Source: Bursaphelenchus xylophilus
Taxonomy: Eukaryota > Nematoda > Chromadorea > Rhabditida > Aphelenchoididae
Reading direction: 5' to 3'
DNA: 64,000 bases
Assembly: GCA_904066235.2 (NCBI GenBank)
Contig: CAJFCV020000006.1
Span: forward strand, 2,728,001-2,792,000
Every line of letters starts with the position of its first letter. The first letter of the stretch is position 1. The notes under the pieces are model-generated. The model was not told the DNA's origin, made no database searches, and worked only from the letters and a program-made list of their open reading frames with translations. Below are positions 13,105 to 25,055 of the stretch, one piece after another. The position numbers were made by a program, and so were the translations under genes.

Positions 13105-13613
13105 TGAGCCCTTGTTTTCTGGACTACCTGTCCTGTATTGGGAGACCGTTATTGCACAAGCTCAAAAAACGATGGAAAATAGTAGATTTGAAATTAAAAA
13201 ATAATTTTAAATAAAATTAGTGCTAAAATTACCAAACATGACTGAAACTGCATCAAAAGTAAAATTTTTACAAACTTTGTTAGAGTTATTTTGTCATTGC
13301 AAGAAAAGTTTTGAGCAAAACAATAAATTTCCCTGACTTTCTAAGCTGCAAATTCAACTTGGGCATAATGCCAAGAATCAGGCATTCACTTTGAGATGCA
13401 GTGAAAATTTCAAAAATTGGGTTTTTTGTGCACGATGTACCGCCAAAATACCTATGTCCATGGACTTTATGAAAATACTAACACTATATTCACCGAAAGT
13501 CTCATAGTCAGTTGGGCCTGGAAGCTGTCTATTGGCCAAGTGTCCCTCACTCGCCAAGCCTGACTGTTAGCATCTTTTCATAAATCTGAGCCCTTGGGAT
13601 TAGCACAGCGACA

Positions 13614-13764
13614 TAACAGTCTGTCGGGAAAATAATGCCAAATTTTTCCGATCGTATCGCTGAAGTTCAAAACTACTTCATTTTGTCACGACACAATTCA
13701 TTTTCTCGGCGGCGACGCGATTTTCGATGCGGCATTATACTCATTATTTTCCCGTCAGACTGAC
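13614..13764. mobile_element. Family A short inverted-repeat element
   Basis: TAACAGTCTGTCGGGAAAAT left and ATTTTCCCGTCAGACTGACA right. The interior has the family blocks GTATCGCTGAAG and GCGATTTTCGATGCGGC. Confidence 0.8.
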
Positions 13765-14135
13765 AAAAAATCTCCCGCACATTCATAAATGTATATAATT
13801 TATTCCGTGATCCTCATCAATGTATCACATGCAACAACAATGTAACTCAATATGTACAAACAACAGAAAACTGAGCAAGACGCTTTTCGTTCAATAAATA
13901 ACCAACATTTCTTTTTTGCAACCGGTACGGTGTGTGAGGTATGGGGCTGGGTGAGAGAAGGGAGATTCATCGGATATGTGGGAAAAGGCAAGGGTCGTGT
14001 ATGGCTAGAAGACATATTGCTACGCGGACTACGACGACTACGAGAGACAGGGCGTTCAAGGCGTTTCGGGGGGATGGCTGTGAGATCGGAGAGCTGATGT
14101 GTTTAAAAAAGCTTCAATTTTTGCAAGGGAGACGT

Positions 14136-17100
14136 TCACAAAGCGATTTGCAACGAGACATTCCGTCTGTAGAAAACGGCCGCCAGGAAGCAGACCACCA
14201 ACACGATGAAGAGCACCAAGCCGCAGCACAGGTACAGCGCGAATTGCTCCATTTTTGGGTCCGTGGCTCGCGCAACATAGCGCCGATGACGGTTGGGGTT
14301 GTTGGGGATGCGGAGAAGATGGCGTTTCGTTACGAAGCGATCGGCCGAGTTTTGAAGCCAGAGCGCGGCGCTGTTTGAGAGTTCGAGGGGCTTGCCGCCT
14401 TGGGCCACTAGGGCAGACTTGATCTTGTTGAGGTCTGAAAAATTTGCTTGTTAAGGGTGAATGAGTAGGGCTAGGTTGATTTTTAATGCTCAAAATTTTG
14501 CCTTACTGTCTTGCAATGGGGGGAAAATATATTTTTTTCATTTTGTCGGGAAAATAATGAGCATACTCTTGCAGCGCCAATTGCGTCGCTGAAGTGAAAA
14601 GAAAGCCTATTTTGCCGCGACATAATTCATTTTCCCAGCGGCGATTCGATGCAAAAAACCCTCATTATTTTCCCGACAGACTGAAAATACTAAAAGAAAG
14701 GTCTTGTGTTTGAATTACACTAGCTTCAGCCTGCTTTGCATTCATTTCTTAGCTTGAATACCATCTCAAAAAGCACTCAATGCCTTCCCCAAAAGATTTG
14801 TCATCATTTCTGATCCCAACTCCCCCACCCACTCCGTCTTCCCCTCTCTTCCCAAGCTTTCGCGTACCGTAACGCCGCGAAGAATCCCCGGTTCTCTCCT
14901 CTCGCAATTTTCAACCCGCATAATTATACGCATATTCAGCAATGATGGGATTTCCTGTTCCGTGCAGCGGGCTATTTCGGACGCGCTCCTGGAATGCACT
15001 AATCTCTGTTATCATATATTTCCGCGAAATCGACCGCCGTCTTATTCAAAAGACGGCCTAATTGGCCCGGCCCAGGGGTTCATCGCATTCGGCAAGCACG
15101 CGCGTTAAAAACAAACGTGATGCGGGAAAAGGGCATGCGGTTTAAATTTACTTTTATCTTCCCCCAAATTGCCAAGATGACGCCAGCTTTCGAAGCGGCT
15201 CCATAAATTTCGTTCCACGTCAGTGCGGGTATTTCGAGCGCATGCAACAAAATGGCGTTACAGCGGAAGTTTTTGTGGGCTCTACGGTAGGAAGTTGGGT
15301 ATGATGTGCGCTACAAGGTGTAGGGAAAAAATTTGGGCCAAAAATAAGTTGTAGCCGGAAAAAGTGGCAAAACAGATCAAAAAGTGTCCAAATTTGGGAT
15401 CAAAAGGTATCATTCAGACTTCAAAAAGGCTTGTTTTTGCAAATTCATTAGTTGCTGTTGATTTTAGAATGTTCAAAATCCCAAAAAAGGTGGCAAAAGG
15501 TATCCCAGACCTTCCTTTTATCCGAATACCTACAAATTTTTTTCTCCAATATAAGTCTTTTGAACTCAATCACAAGCTTTTTCTAATCTTCCTTGACCGG
15601 AACGCACCCTTGAACATGTGAATTAGCCGACAAACTAAACCCCTTAGGCCAAACAAATCCGCTTTCCGCACTTTTCCCCTCTCATTAATCCCCGAATGCT
15701 CACCTGCATCCTGTGACGCGAAATCCAAGAACACAGTGCTGAGATCTTCATCGTTGTTGTCGAAACTAACAACGATACCATTCTGTTTGTTCATTGCCAT
15801 GATTTTCTCGGCGTATGCAGCCGAAACGTCGCTGATTAGGGCGGCGGCCGACTTGTAATGCCGCTCGCATTCGCTGACCGTCACGGGGAAGGAGAACAGG
15901 GGGGTGTAGGCTTGGCACAGTTTCGATATGTCGGTTGAGAGCGTTGAAGGCACTTGTTGAATGAATAGTAAAGGCACTTCCTGCAAGAAAATGATGATTT
16001 ATGAGAAAAAGGTTCAGAAAATGATGATTTTTGAAGGGTTATAGCGAAAATGGTGGTTTTTTGAGGCTTTTTTAACAAAAAAATTACATTTTTTGAAAAT
16101 TTTTCCATCGTATTCCCAGCAAACATGACCTTTTCCTCTTTCTGATGGAACAGAAATTCCTAAGCTACAATGCCAGAATATGCATTATTTCCGCCGAGAT
16201 TGCAATCCTACCCCCAACCTCCGCAAATATTTGACTTACTCTCCACTGTTTCATCATCGACTCCAGGCTCACGAATGGCAACGCGTCGGCGTCGGCCTCG
16301 GGCGACATTCCCTGCACACCCGCTGCCACCAAATCCGCAACGTCGACGGCGCGCAAACAGCTCAAAATCGAGTCGAGATCGGGTCGTTCGCAGCCGAGTT
16401 GGCGCATCACGGCGCGACTCGCCTCGGCGTTGAGTTGGGAGTTGAGTTGCGCCGGAGTTGTGGAAATTGTAATCGCTTTCGCGAAGGTTTTTGCGCCGGT
16501 CGCCATTAGGTATTCGACAATGTTGGATTGCTCCGAAATTACGGTAATTTGAGAGGGATCTCCGCCAAATTTTCCGATCTCAGAAGAAATCGTCTCCAAG
16601 GCCAGAGTGATATCTGTAGAGAGCGGGAAATTAATTTTACTCCCTAATTTAATAGAATGTTTGCCGATGAAACAATAAAAATGGAAATGAGACAAGATGA
16701 CGGCATTGCGGAAGTGGGGATGACAAAAGAAAGGGCAAAACAAAAAACGTACTCACCATTAAACCCGACGTTCAGCGGCGCGTCATCCTTGCTGACGCCC
16801 AAATTCAGAAAACCGAGAATCCCGGAGCGAAAGTTGAAGGTCACGACGACAAACTCGCGCGCCAAAAACTGGTTGATAATCCGCCGCTCTTTGGCCTGAG
16901 CATCTGTAGAAAGAAATACAATAACGGGACAGGAATTTGTCTGAAATGTTAGCGCATAAGATGGGGTTACGGGGGTTAGGTGGCGTTGGTGAAAAACGAA
17001 TTTTGATGACTTTAAAGCTTAAATTGAGTAAAAAAATTTGAAATTTCAACCAACTTACAAGGCACTCCGCTCTCGCGAACACATTATATGAAAGACAGTC

Positions 17101-18201
17101 TTCAGCACCGTTATTAAAACTATTCGAATTGGAATCCCATTGTGGACATTTGGGACCATATTCGGTGGCGTCCCAGTAGCCGTCCCATTCCTCCTTGGGC
17201 GTCGGCTTCTCGAACCGATACTCCTCTTCGGGCGGCTCCGAATAGGGGATACCCTGGAAATCGGATTCTTAGAATGCTGCTTCAATTTTTCATTATATTT
17301 TTTGTTGAACTTTTAGGAAGTAATTTAGCGAATTAATTGCCCCTGAACGTGTTACTTTTTTTATGGTTTTCCTTTGAGTTTATTAGAGCCAGGACGAGGA
17401 AATGAAAATCTCAAACGGAAATCGCAGCTTAATCCTGATTGGAAATCCCTTTTCTCCTCTCACAGCCTGGTTATTAAAAAATATTGAACCATAAGTCCAA
17501 ATGCGCAAAAAAAGTGGAAAAGAAATTTTAAAGTTTCAGCAAAAAAAAGAGGACAAAATTTACTTGATAACGTCGAAAAGTCCCAAGAGTTGGAAGAAAA
17601 GCTTTTTTTCTTTAAACGAGAAGATGATGTGATACATTTTGAGAGCTTTTTTTACCGTAAAATGTATGAAAAGTCATCATAGCCATTTTAATTTTTGAAG
17701 TGTTCATGATTTCTGTCTTTGTGATACTTTTTGATACCAAAATTTGTAATTGGACCGGAAAAGCGTTATTTTTTCAAAAGAAAATGCCGCTAGGATACCT
17801 TTTGATACTTTTTTGTAGCTATGAAAATTCTGAATTCATAGTATGGTCTTTTGTTTTATCAAAAAGCAAAATTATTTTCTCCTGATGATACTTTTTGATA
17901 CCAAAATTTGGGTTCCTTTCAAATTTTCAATTTTTTTTTTTTGTTGCAAACATAATGCTATATATTCAGAATTAAAAATTCCCGCTCCTCTGCACCCCCT
18001 CCCTACCTTGTACACATGAATGGCGCGATGGTTGAGTTCGCTCGTGTATCCCTGCACCTTCCCATTCTTCAGCGTGACGACCGTCTTCGGCGACACGTAT
18101 TTGCCGACATTGTGCTTGTGGTGGAAGTCCAAGTGTGAGACAATCGGTCGGAATGTGAACGCAAACATCAACATTATACTCGTAGGCGTAGCAATGGACA
18201 T
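14136..18201 (-). CDS. Catalytically dead carboxylesterase-like transmembrane protein
   Basis: Type-B carboxylesterase fold, 507 residues, paralogue of the gene at 1-8228. Exons (minus): 18201-18007, 17253-17059, 16940-16757, 16613-16240, 15980-15704 and 14434-14136 (stop). Phases 0,0,1,0,1 agree and match the paralogue, which has one extra intron. The family signatures GIPYSEPP (66-73), GAEDCLSYNVF and FGGDPSQITV are kept. Catalysis is not: HGGSF of the paralogue is STDAQ (141-145), G-N-S-S-G is S-E-Q-S-N (218-222, Ser220 to Gln), and the block with the catalytic His is missing because exon 15980-15704 is 117 bp shorter. The C-terminus has one TM helix (about 474-496, CCGLVLFIVLVVCFLAAVF) and a short tail. 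Loss of catalysis with a single TM is the pattern of neuroligin and gliotactin-like adhesion molecules, so a binding role is inferred. The N-terminal signal is weak. TTTGCAG lies 9 bp before the ATG, a possible trans-splice site. Confidence 0.87.
14535..14686. mobile_element. Family A short inverted-repeat element
   Basis: TTTTGTCGGGAAAATAATGA left (outermost bases diverged) and ATTTTCCCGACAGACTGA right. It lies in the last intron (14435-15703) of the dead esterase. Confidence 0.75.
17722..17910. repeat. Perfect 25 bp direct repeat, 164 bp apart
   Basis: The 25-mer at 17722-17746, starting TGATACTTTTTGATACC, recurs unchanged at 17886-17910. A related GATACCTTTTGATACTTTTT lies between them. 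All are in the first intron of the dead esterase gene. Confidence 0.75.
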
Positions 18202-18876
18202 TACACGTGCCTGCAAAGCGAGAAAATTTTCGTTTTTTTTTTGAAGATATAAAACTGACAGCGCGAGAATCAAAAAAAAATTATTGATCGCAAGAAATTC
18301 AGACTCTCAAATTGATGAGATTAAATTTTCAAAAATAAAAAAAGATGTCTAAAACTTTGAAAAATTAATTTTTAAAAATTTCAAAATTATCGACCGGTAA
18401 ATTCTCGGATTTTTTTTTAAATTTGGTATGATCAGTCTAACTGAGACACTAATTAATTTTGCAAAAGTTTACTTTACCTTTCTCAGGCAGAGCCAAGATA
18501 TTCAACGATGTTTAGAGAGACTAGGAAATGAGGAGAGACGGCGAGAAAAACAGAGAAAAATTTTTTGTGTGCTTATTACACTTCGTAGAGAATACCAATT
18601 CTTTCCGCCCTAAAATCGCAAAAATTTTGCACTTTTATCACCTTTTTTGTAAAAAAAATCGTTCGGTTTTCCAAAACTGCACGAATCGAGGCACTTCCGA
18701 ATTTTTAGCAATAGAAAATCTCGGCTATGCCGTACGGCTTAGTAATATACCCTTGATGAAGCTTCAATAAGCCTTCTATTAGTCTATAGGTATGTTGAAA
18801 TAAGAAGGGATCTGAGCTAGGAAATAATCGGCTTCAAAGTTTTGCAAGAAAATCGTCATAACTTTTCGCCCAACCT

Positions 18877-19030
18877 AACAGTTCGCTTCGAAAAATCGCT
18901 GAGGTGATTCCGGAGACATGAGAAAACAAAAGTTCACCTTGCCCTATGCAACGGGCTTTTTGGGCTGTCGCCTGACGTTTTCTGCACAGTGCAAACGCCA
19001 AAAATCACAGCGACTCTATCCAACGGACTA
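18877..19030. mobile_element. Family B short inverted-repeat element
   Basis: Left GTTCGCTTCGAAAAATCGCT with GAGGTGATTCCGGAGACATG; inner AAAGTTCACCTTGCCCTATG and TTCTGCACAGTGCAAACGCC; right GACTCTATCCAACGGACTA. Confidence 0.6.
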
Positions 19031-19749
19031 GCAGAATATAAACATTGTTTTTTCACCCCATTTCATCAAAATCACCGCTCACAATTTTTTTTTTGTTTCT
19101 CGTTATACCAAACCCCCCAAATTCTACATTTATAACACATATTATATTCCGATCCCAAGTCTAAAGAACGTCGGAAAAGTTCTCGCACGGTAAGTCGTTT
19201 CGGCGTTGCGTGCCAAGGTTCGCTTTAGGCGGAAAAGTTTTAATTACACAAAACGCGAAAATAATAGGAAACCATTTCGTGCTAAAAATACACGCCGCTG
19301 TAATACCAACCCAACAAAGTTGGAGGCTAATCAAGTTGGCCAAACCTCGGCGGAAACTTGATGAAAACTTGGCCAAAACTTGTGTAATTGCTTCCGAGAA
19401 AATTGCGAAAACTCTCGCATGTTATACGGGATATAAGGTGGTAAACTGGTGTGATGAAAAATGTAAAAAAAAAATATTTTTTAAAGCATAAATAGACCAT
19501 AAAACAGTCACGTGCGAAAAACTATAGCGATCGACGTCTGTCAGAGGGCATAATTTACTGTAAAACGAATTAAAATTGATCGCAACACGTTCGGCGAATT
19601 GCAAAGAAGTAAATAAATATTTTCAAGACAACTATTCGTCAAAAAACAGTAGTTTTACATGCATTCCAAAGCAATGACTAAGCAAATCGCAAAATAAAAG
19701 GCTTTTCCATCCCCATTATGAGCTTCAACCTCCAGACAGGAAATTTTCA

Positions 19750-20110
19750 TGCCCTGTGGCAGCGCCGAATCACGGCAAAAGTACCCCTACAACGCGGGAA
19801 CGGAGGTTCCGGCGGACTGAGCCCCCCAACGTTCGTGGCGAAACCGACCAGTGGACGCGGCTGGCCCCGCCCCAAGCGATCTCATCTACGTCGCTCTGCA
19901 CCGAAAAACAAATTTTGAACCCAGTGACCTCCGCGAGGCTACAACCGGGTGGCTTTTTTCTCCCGCTTCTTCTTCTCTTCTTCCCCTCTCGTCGCCTTTT
20001 CTCCCCTCCTGGCATATGCCAAGCCCCGCCCACCGCTAGCGCGCGCCTCCGAGAAAAGATTTCGTTCGTCGCCGGTGCGGCGGCGGCGGCGGCCGGGGGC
20101 CCGCCGTAAC
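19750..20110. other. GC-rich island
   Basis: About 360 bp of strikingly GC-rich DNA in an AT-rich region. It includes a GCGGCGGCGGCGGC run ending GGGGGCCCGCC near 20080-20105. Frames are open on both strands (about 105-117 codons), which GC-rich DNA does by chance. The predicted peptides are low-complexity and match nothing I know. It could be a CpG-like promoter, part of a lost exon or foreign DNA. Confidence 0.45.
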
Positions 20111-20910
20111 CAAAGAACACGCCATACAGTAATCCGGCCGCGAAAGATCAGACGATTGTGCCGAGATTGTAGCGGATTTGGCGATGATTAGCCGTGATCA
20201 AAGTGGTGTGCAATATGTACTTAAGGGAATTGCAAAAAAGTCGAAAAAAGTCAGCGGCCGCTTAAACTGGTTTCTCGAACATCTCGACTTTTGTTCGAAG
20301 GGGAAATCGTCGAAAAGGCAAAGAGATTCTCATCAGATTAGCTGGGCATTGCCTGTGTTGAGCGTCTTTAAAAATATGAAAATTTTAGCTTATGCTTTCC
20401 AGAAACGACTGAGATTTTTAACAGCTTTTTTGGCTACGATTGCAAAGAGAAATAGACAACAGAAAAGCTGCTTTGCTTTTTTAGTCATGATTTGTTGCCT
20501 TTTTTTGTAGGGGAGAGATTTGTTTTCGAGCGGAAAGTTCTTGATACCATAAAAACAACTGAGAGACGAACGTAGAGAATAATTTCTGGTCCTATCTTGG
20601 CGACATTTTGCTTGTGTTATTTTTGAAAAAAAATCTGTGTGTACGTACAATATATACATACTATGTGTCAAAATAATGTGACTTCTTCTTCTTCTTAAAA
20701 TTGAAAAAATCTCATTTTTTTCTATCCGCTAGTCCGTTGGCAAAGTTGCTGGAGTGATTTCAGCGACATGCACTATGGGAAACAAAGATATGGCCAGGAG
20801 AAAAAAAAATGGTTTTGCGTATATTTTTTGCAGCTGAGGACAAGCTCAATGGAGATATTCGGCGGTTCAGAGACGATCGGAAGCAACGAGTAGAGCCTAA
20901 GAGAGATATT

Positions 20911-21068
20911 AGGCCGTTTACAAAGTGCCTGGAGTGATTTCGGCGACCCACTCTATGCTAAAACAAAAGTTCACTTCGCACTGTGCAATAGACTTTTCTG
21001 GGCAGTCGCTGACCTTTTTGCACAGTGCATATCGCCGAAATCCCTCTAGCAACTTGCAAACACACTAC
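20911..21068. mobile_element. Family B short inverted-repeat element
   Basis: AGGCCGTTTACAAAGTGCCT with GGAGTGATTTCGGCGACC on the left and ATCGCCGAAATCCCTCTAGC with AACTTGCAAAC on the right. Inner AAAGTTCACTTCGCACTGTG and TTTTTGCACAGTGCATAT. A good copy, with pairing arms over about 30 bp. Confidence 0.7.
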
Positions 21069-23113
21069 TATGTATATCTTGGTCCTTGCCGCAGAGTACA
21101 GGCTCAAAACTTTGTACCATTCTTCGTGAACGCTCAATTCGCCTCAATTTTCAGGAAAATACAAGGTTCAATACGTTTGTGCTTCTACGCGAAATGTATT
21201 CAAAACAGGCGAATTCGAAAATTGAGTTTAATGTTGTGCCATAGTTGGGCCTGAAACTTCTTGACACCCGTTTGACCGTTTGCCTTCTCAAATTCGGAGG
21301 CTTGCGTTCGCAGCACACACACCTGTGCCCATCCCTAATCTGTGGTCAGGGGCGCAAGAAGGGCGCAAAAGACCAGGCAGAGAAGCGGCCCCAATTGTAG
21401 GCGAATATTTTTAGAAATGATGTGACTTTTGCAAAGATTACGTCCCTGCACAATGTAACTGTACACCATCATGGGTTTCGGCCGAGGATTCAGGGTTCAA
21501 GAGAGAGGGGAGAAGGAAAGAGTTGTGCCGAGATTTGTGCCCCAGAAATGATGACAAGTCACGGCGAAATGTAGATGAAGATGGGGAGAGAGGGAGAAGC
21601 GCCGATACACATGATCGCATACATTTCGGGAAGGTTGTTTCATTAAGACCCCAATGGACTCGATGAAATAGTACAATGTGGAGACTTCCGCCGCGGGCTG
21701 TCTGCGCTTCGGGAACCGTATATACAGACCGTATGAGGAATATGTATTGCAAAGATTTTGTACTAAAGAAAGAAACTGTTTGGGTGGTAATAACGAGAAA
21801 TTAAGTTGCCAAACAGACGGTCAAGGTTCAAAATATTCATTTGTATCACACTTTATATTAAGACGGGAATTTTCTAAGAGCTACGGGAGAGGTATAGTTT
21901 GTGCTCTGCAAATGTTATGGAGATCTTTATGACAAAAAATTTTAATTTTTTTACAGTTTTCAAGGCGAAGAAAAAGTAGATTTTTTTTGAGGATCAGGGA
22001 AAAATAGTCGCATAAAAAAGATGTCTGTGGACTTGTGGATGCACAAAACCCTAAAAAATTTCGTTTCTTTGACTGTCTCTCCCCATTTCCTTCATCTCTT
22101 GCCTGCAAAAACTATTGAATATCTCGGGAGCCCTTTCAAAACGCATGCTGAAATTTTCAGCAACAAATACTTGACACATTCACCGTTTTGTCTCTGCAGA
22201 ATCTTAGTTTTCTTGCAGAAGTCAGCCAAAATATTCAACAATCTTTGCACCCAAAAGAATACTCAAAACGCGGAGAGCGTTCAAAGAGAAAAACATTTTT
22301 TGACCGTTTTTTCCCAATGTTATATGGAAAAAATAGGTTTTTTTGGGAAACATTACTGTCTACGATAGAAACAGACATGAAAATTTTCACACCAAAATTC
22401 GAAATAAACTGTAATTTTCTGGCCAACTTTCGAACAAAAAATCTCAACTGCTTCTGCAAAGCGCGAGTTATGAATCTCATATATGTCCTAAAAAGTATTA
22501 ACTTAAATTTGCGCCAAATTCCATCAAAATCGAAGCCTCGCCCTACGCGAACTCTCATTGCAAAGCCCTTTTTCCCCCCAACGCCCTCTGCCTCGTTCCA
22601 TATTACTGTAGCACCTGCTTTGGGAGCGCTGAAGAAACTGCTTTGTCAGGCCGCGAACGTCATCCTATCCCACTTTCCCGCGGAGTCCATATACTCTGGT
22701 CCCGGAGTTCGAACTCATCACACGGTAGGACATTATGCATGGTGTTCACGGATGGATCCATTCCACTTTGTTTGTTTTTTCGATGAACCCGATTGCATCA
22801 TCCGCCGTTCGAAGTGGAAATACTAGAGTAAATTGGTTTGCGAATTAGGGCCCTTTTGTTCGGCGGTTATGAAAAAAGTCAAGCGCCGGGAAATGCCAAC
22901 GGATTAATTACCTAATAAAACTTGTCACACGCAAGGGCGCCTGTTGTGGAGGGCAAAAATCTGGTTGCAAAAAGTTGATGAATACATTCTCTATTAGAGT
23001 CGTGATTTGGATACGATTTTTTTGGAAATTCATCCCTCAAAAACTGGAAAGAATTTTTAAAGGAACATCATGAAGGACTGGACAACTTTTGTTGTAGAGA
23101 GCCCAAAAGAGAG

Positions 23114-23270
23114 TATTTGTCTGTCGAGAAAATATTGTGGATTTGGAGAGACTAATCGCCCGTCATTGCTTTACACAGGCTAACCAAGATGAAGAACTTG
23201 ATGCGAGACTGCGGCGAGGCTTGAGATTTTTGCTACGAAAAATCCACATTATTTTCCCGACAGACTGATA
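23114..23270. mobile_element. Family A element, TGTGGATT subtype
   Basis: Left TATTTGTCTGTCGAGAAAAT with TGTGGATTTG; right AATCCACATTATTTTCCCGA then CAGACTGATA. The subterminal bases pair across the element. Confidence 0.8.
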
Positions 23271-23439
23271 GAAGGCCGAGGACAATTTTTTTGTTTTTTT
23301 TTTGAATTTTGTCATGAGGATGACTAATTTTTGCAATTTTTTGTGCTAAATCACAACGCTCCGACCCTTACTTAAAATTTTGCTTACAGGAGGTCAAATT
23401 ATGCAAATTTTATCTTGCACTTTGAAAGAGCAGCCACGA

Positions 23440-23586
23440 TATCAGTCTGTCGGGAAAATAATGAGCACAATTTCGTTGCGCAGACCGCATCGCTGAGGTG
23501 AAAAGAAATTTGATTTTCTCCGCGACACAATTCATTTTCTCCGCGATTTTCTATTCGACAGAGTGCTCATTATTTTCCCGACAGAA
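23440..23586. mobile_element. Family A short inverted-repeat element
   Basis: TATCAGTCTGTCGGGAAAAT left and CATTATTTTCCCGACAGAAC right, with GAGCAC/GTGCTC subterminal pair and the usual interior. Confidence 0.8.
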
Positions 23587-23769
23587 CAACACGTAGTATT
23601 TATAAGAGGAATTCCGGTTAAACTCATATTTTTTTCACCTATGACGCACAACCACGGGTTTCGCCCATGTCGAACTTTTTGTTCCGCACTCCAAAGTCCA
23701 CAATAGGGTAACATTTTGGGAGGTCGAAATAATTTGTGTCACATTTTTCAAATCTCTTCTGCCCACCTG

Positions 23770-23917
23770 AAAGACTGTAATAAGCACTATGTCGGATCGA
23801 AAATCACATTTCCGCCGAGAAAAGAATAAATTGTGTCGCGGCAAAATCAAATTGCTTTCATTTCAGCGACGCGATCGGTGCAGCAAAATTGTGCTCATTA
23901 TTTTCCCGACAGACTGT
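23770..23917. mobile_element. Family A element with damaged left end
   Basis: The left terminal repeat is mostly lost (GACTGTAATAAGCAC). The interior and right end (GTGCTCATTATTTTCCCGAC, AGACTG) are intact. Confidence 0.7.
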
Positions 23918-24455
23918 TAAAAACTGTGATTCAATCTCTTTGCTTGTCGGCTTCTGCCTCACAAGTGTCTTCCGCCCTGTCCTTTGGCCACAAAACATAA
24001 ATTTTACACTGACTTTTTTGGGCATTCGCCGGCGCAGAAACATTTCATAGTTCCGCGAAACCTACTTTGTATTTGCGAGGGTTTGTAGGGAAATCATTTT
24101 TAAGTCGCCCAATCTCATCCCACTTTTGTGGGCAACAACTCACCCACACGCCAAGACAGAAAGTAACACCCCGGATTTCAAAACAACCTAATTAGTGAGC
24201 CGCGTCTGTCCGTATAGTGTGTTTTTTGGAGTAGCAAAGGAAGGGTTCAGGTACTGTAATAAGTTATTTTTAGGTTGTTTTTTCTTTGACGTTACATATA
24301 GACAATGTGCGACAAGACATTTTGTCCGAAAGATGGCATAATTAGACTTTTTTTGCGGGTTCAAACATGAAATATCTATTTTAGAAAGGTGACCCTTTTC
24401 TACCGAAGAGGAAATGTTACTAAAATGTTACTACCAGTAATCAGCTTGTTACCAT

Positions 24456-24635
24456 TCAGTCCGCAAAGCCACTGGAGTGATTTTGGCGATATGAACTGTA
24501 AGAAAACAAAAGCTGACTTTACATTGTACAATTTCTTTTCTTTTTGTTGCAGCTGCATTAGGCTTTTTTGGGAATGGCCTTTACTTGCATAGTGCAAACG
24601 AGAAACATTACTAAAGCGGGTTTGCAAACGGACTT
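24456..24635. mobile_element. Family B short inverted-repeat element
   Basis: Left CAGTCCGCAAAGCCACTGGA with GTGATTTTGGCGATATG; right ACTAAAGCGGGTTTGCAAAC then GGACT. Inner AAAGCTGACTTTACATTGTA and TTGCATAGTGCAAACG. Confidence 0.6.
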
Positions 24636-24900
24636 GCACTAAGACTCAGCTTGTTAGTAGTTATCTCCAAAGGCGGTTGAATAGTCATCAAATCGAGACG
24701 ATTGAGAAAAAAGCTTAAACGTATTTTCGAATTTTCCGAATGGTGAAATTTTTTCCTTATATCAGCTTGTCGGGAAAATATAATTATGAAAAATATTTGG
24801 GAAAGCATTGAGTGCCTTTTGACATGATATTCATGTCGGAAAATACCATAAAGTCGGTTAAATCTAGCGTAATACAAACACAAGACCTTTCTTTCCTTCT

Positions 24901-25055
24901 TATCAGTCTGTCGGTAAAATAGTGAGCACTCTGTCGTATCGAAAATCACATCGCCGCCGAGCAAATGAATTATACCGCGGAAAAATCAGACTTCATTTCA
25001 CTCCAACAAAGCGACTGGGGCAGCGAAATTGCGCTCATTATTTCCCCGACAAATG
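24901..25055. mobile_element. Family A short inverted-repeat element
   Basis: TATCAGTCTGTCGGTAAAAT left with GAGCACTCTGTCG; right GCGCTCATTATTTCCCCGAC. A further solo end, TATCAGCTTGTCGGGAAAAT, lies just upstream at about 24762. Confidence 0.75.

Larger units (their letters stand above)
8229..14135. other. Intergenic repeat-rich stretch between the two esterases
   Basis: No supportable gene. It holds family A copies (11049, 12952, 13614, and a split copy with ends near 9141 and 9735), family B copies (9739, 12315), a family E repeat (11691-11880), a 14 bp-arm hairpin (11331-11369) and a 10 bp-arm hairpin (12105-12140). Open frames in it are short and lie in repeats. The first few hundred bases should include the promoter of the left esterase. 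I see no clear core element there. Confidence 0.6.
18202..23100. other. Gene-free repeat-rich stretch
   Basis: Upstream of the dead esterase, starting with its promoter/outron. It contains family B copies (18877, 20731 half copy, 20911) and scattered copies of a degenerate repeat built around GCAAAGCGCGAG and ATATTCAACG. A GC-rich island lies at 19750-20110. ORFs of 100-212 codons occur here, but they lie in repeats and show no splice or family support. Confidence 0.55.

Noticed and set aside
14056..14493. 145-codon minus-strand frame over the last exon of the dead esterase
   Set aside because: It is out of frame. The frame giving the TM segment and joining in phase is the one ending at 14136.
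19770..20120. Overlapping frames of 116-117 codons on both strands in the GC-rich island
   Set aside because: GC-rich DNA has few stops by chance; the peptides are low-complexity poly-Ala/Arg/Pro.
22188..22826. 212-codon open frame on the plus strand
   Set aside because: Its middle is made of the dispersed GCAAAGCGCGAG repeat, its composition is basic and AT-driven, and no family motif or splice context supports it.
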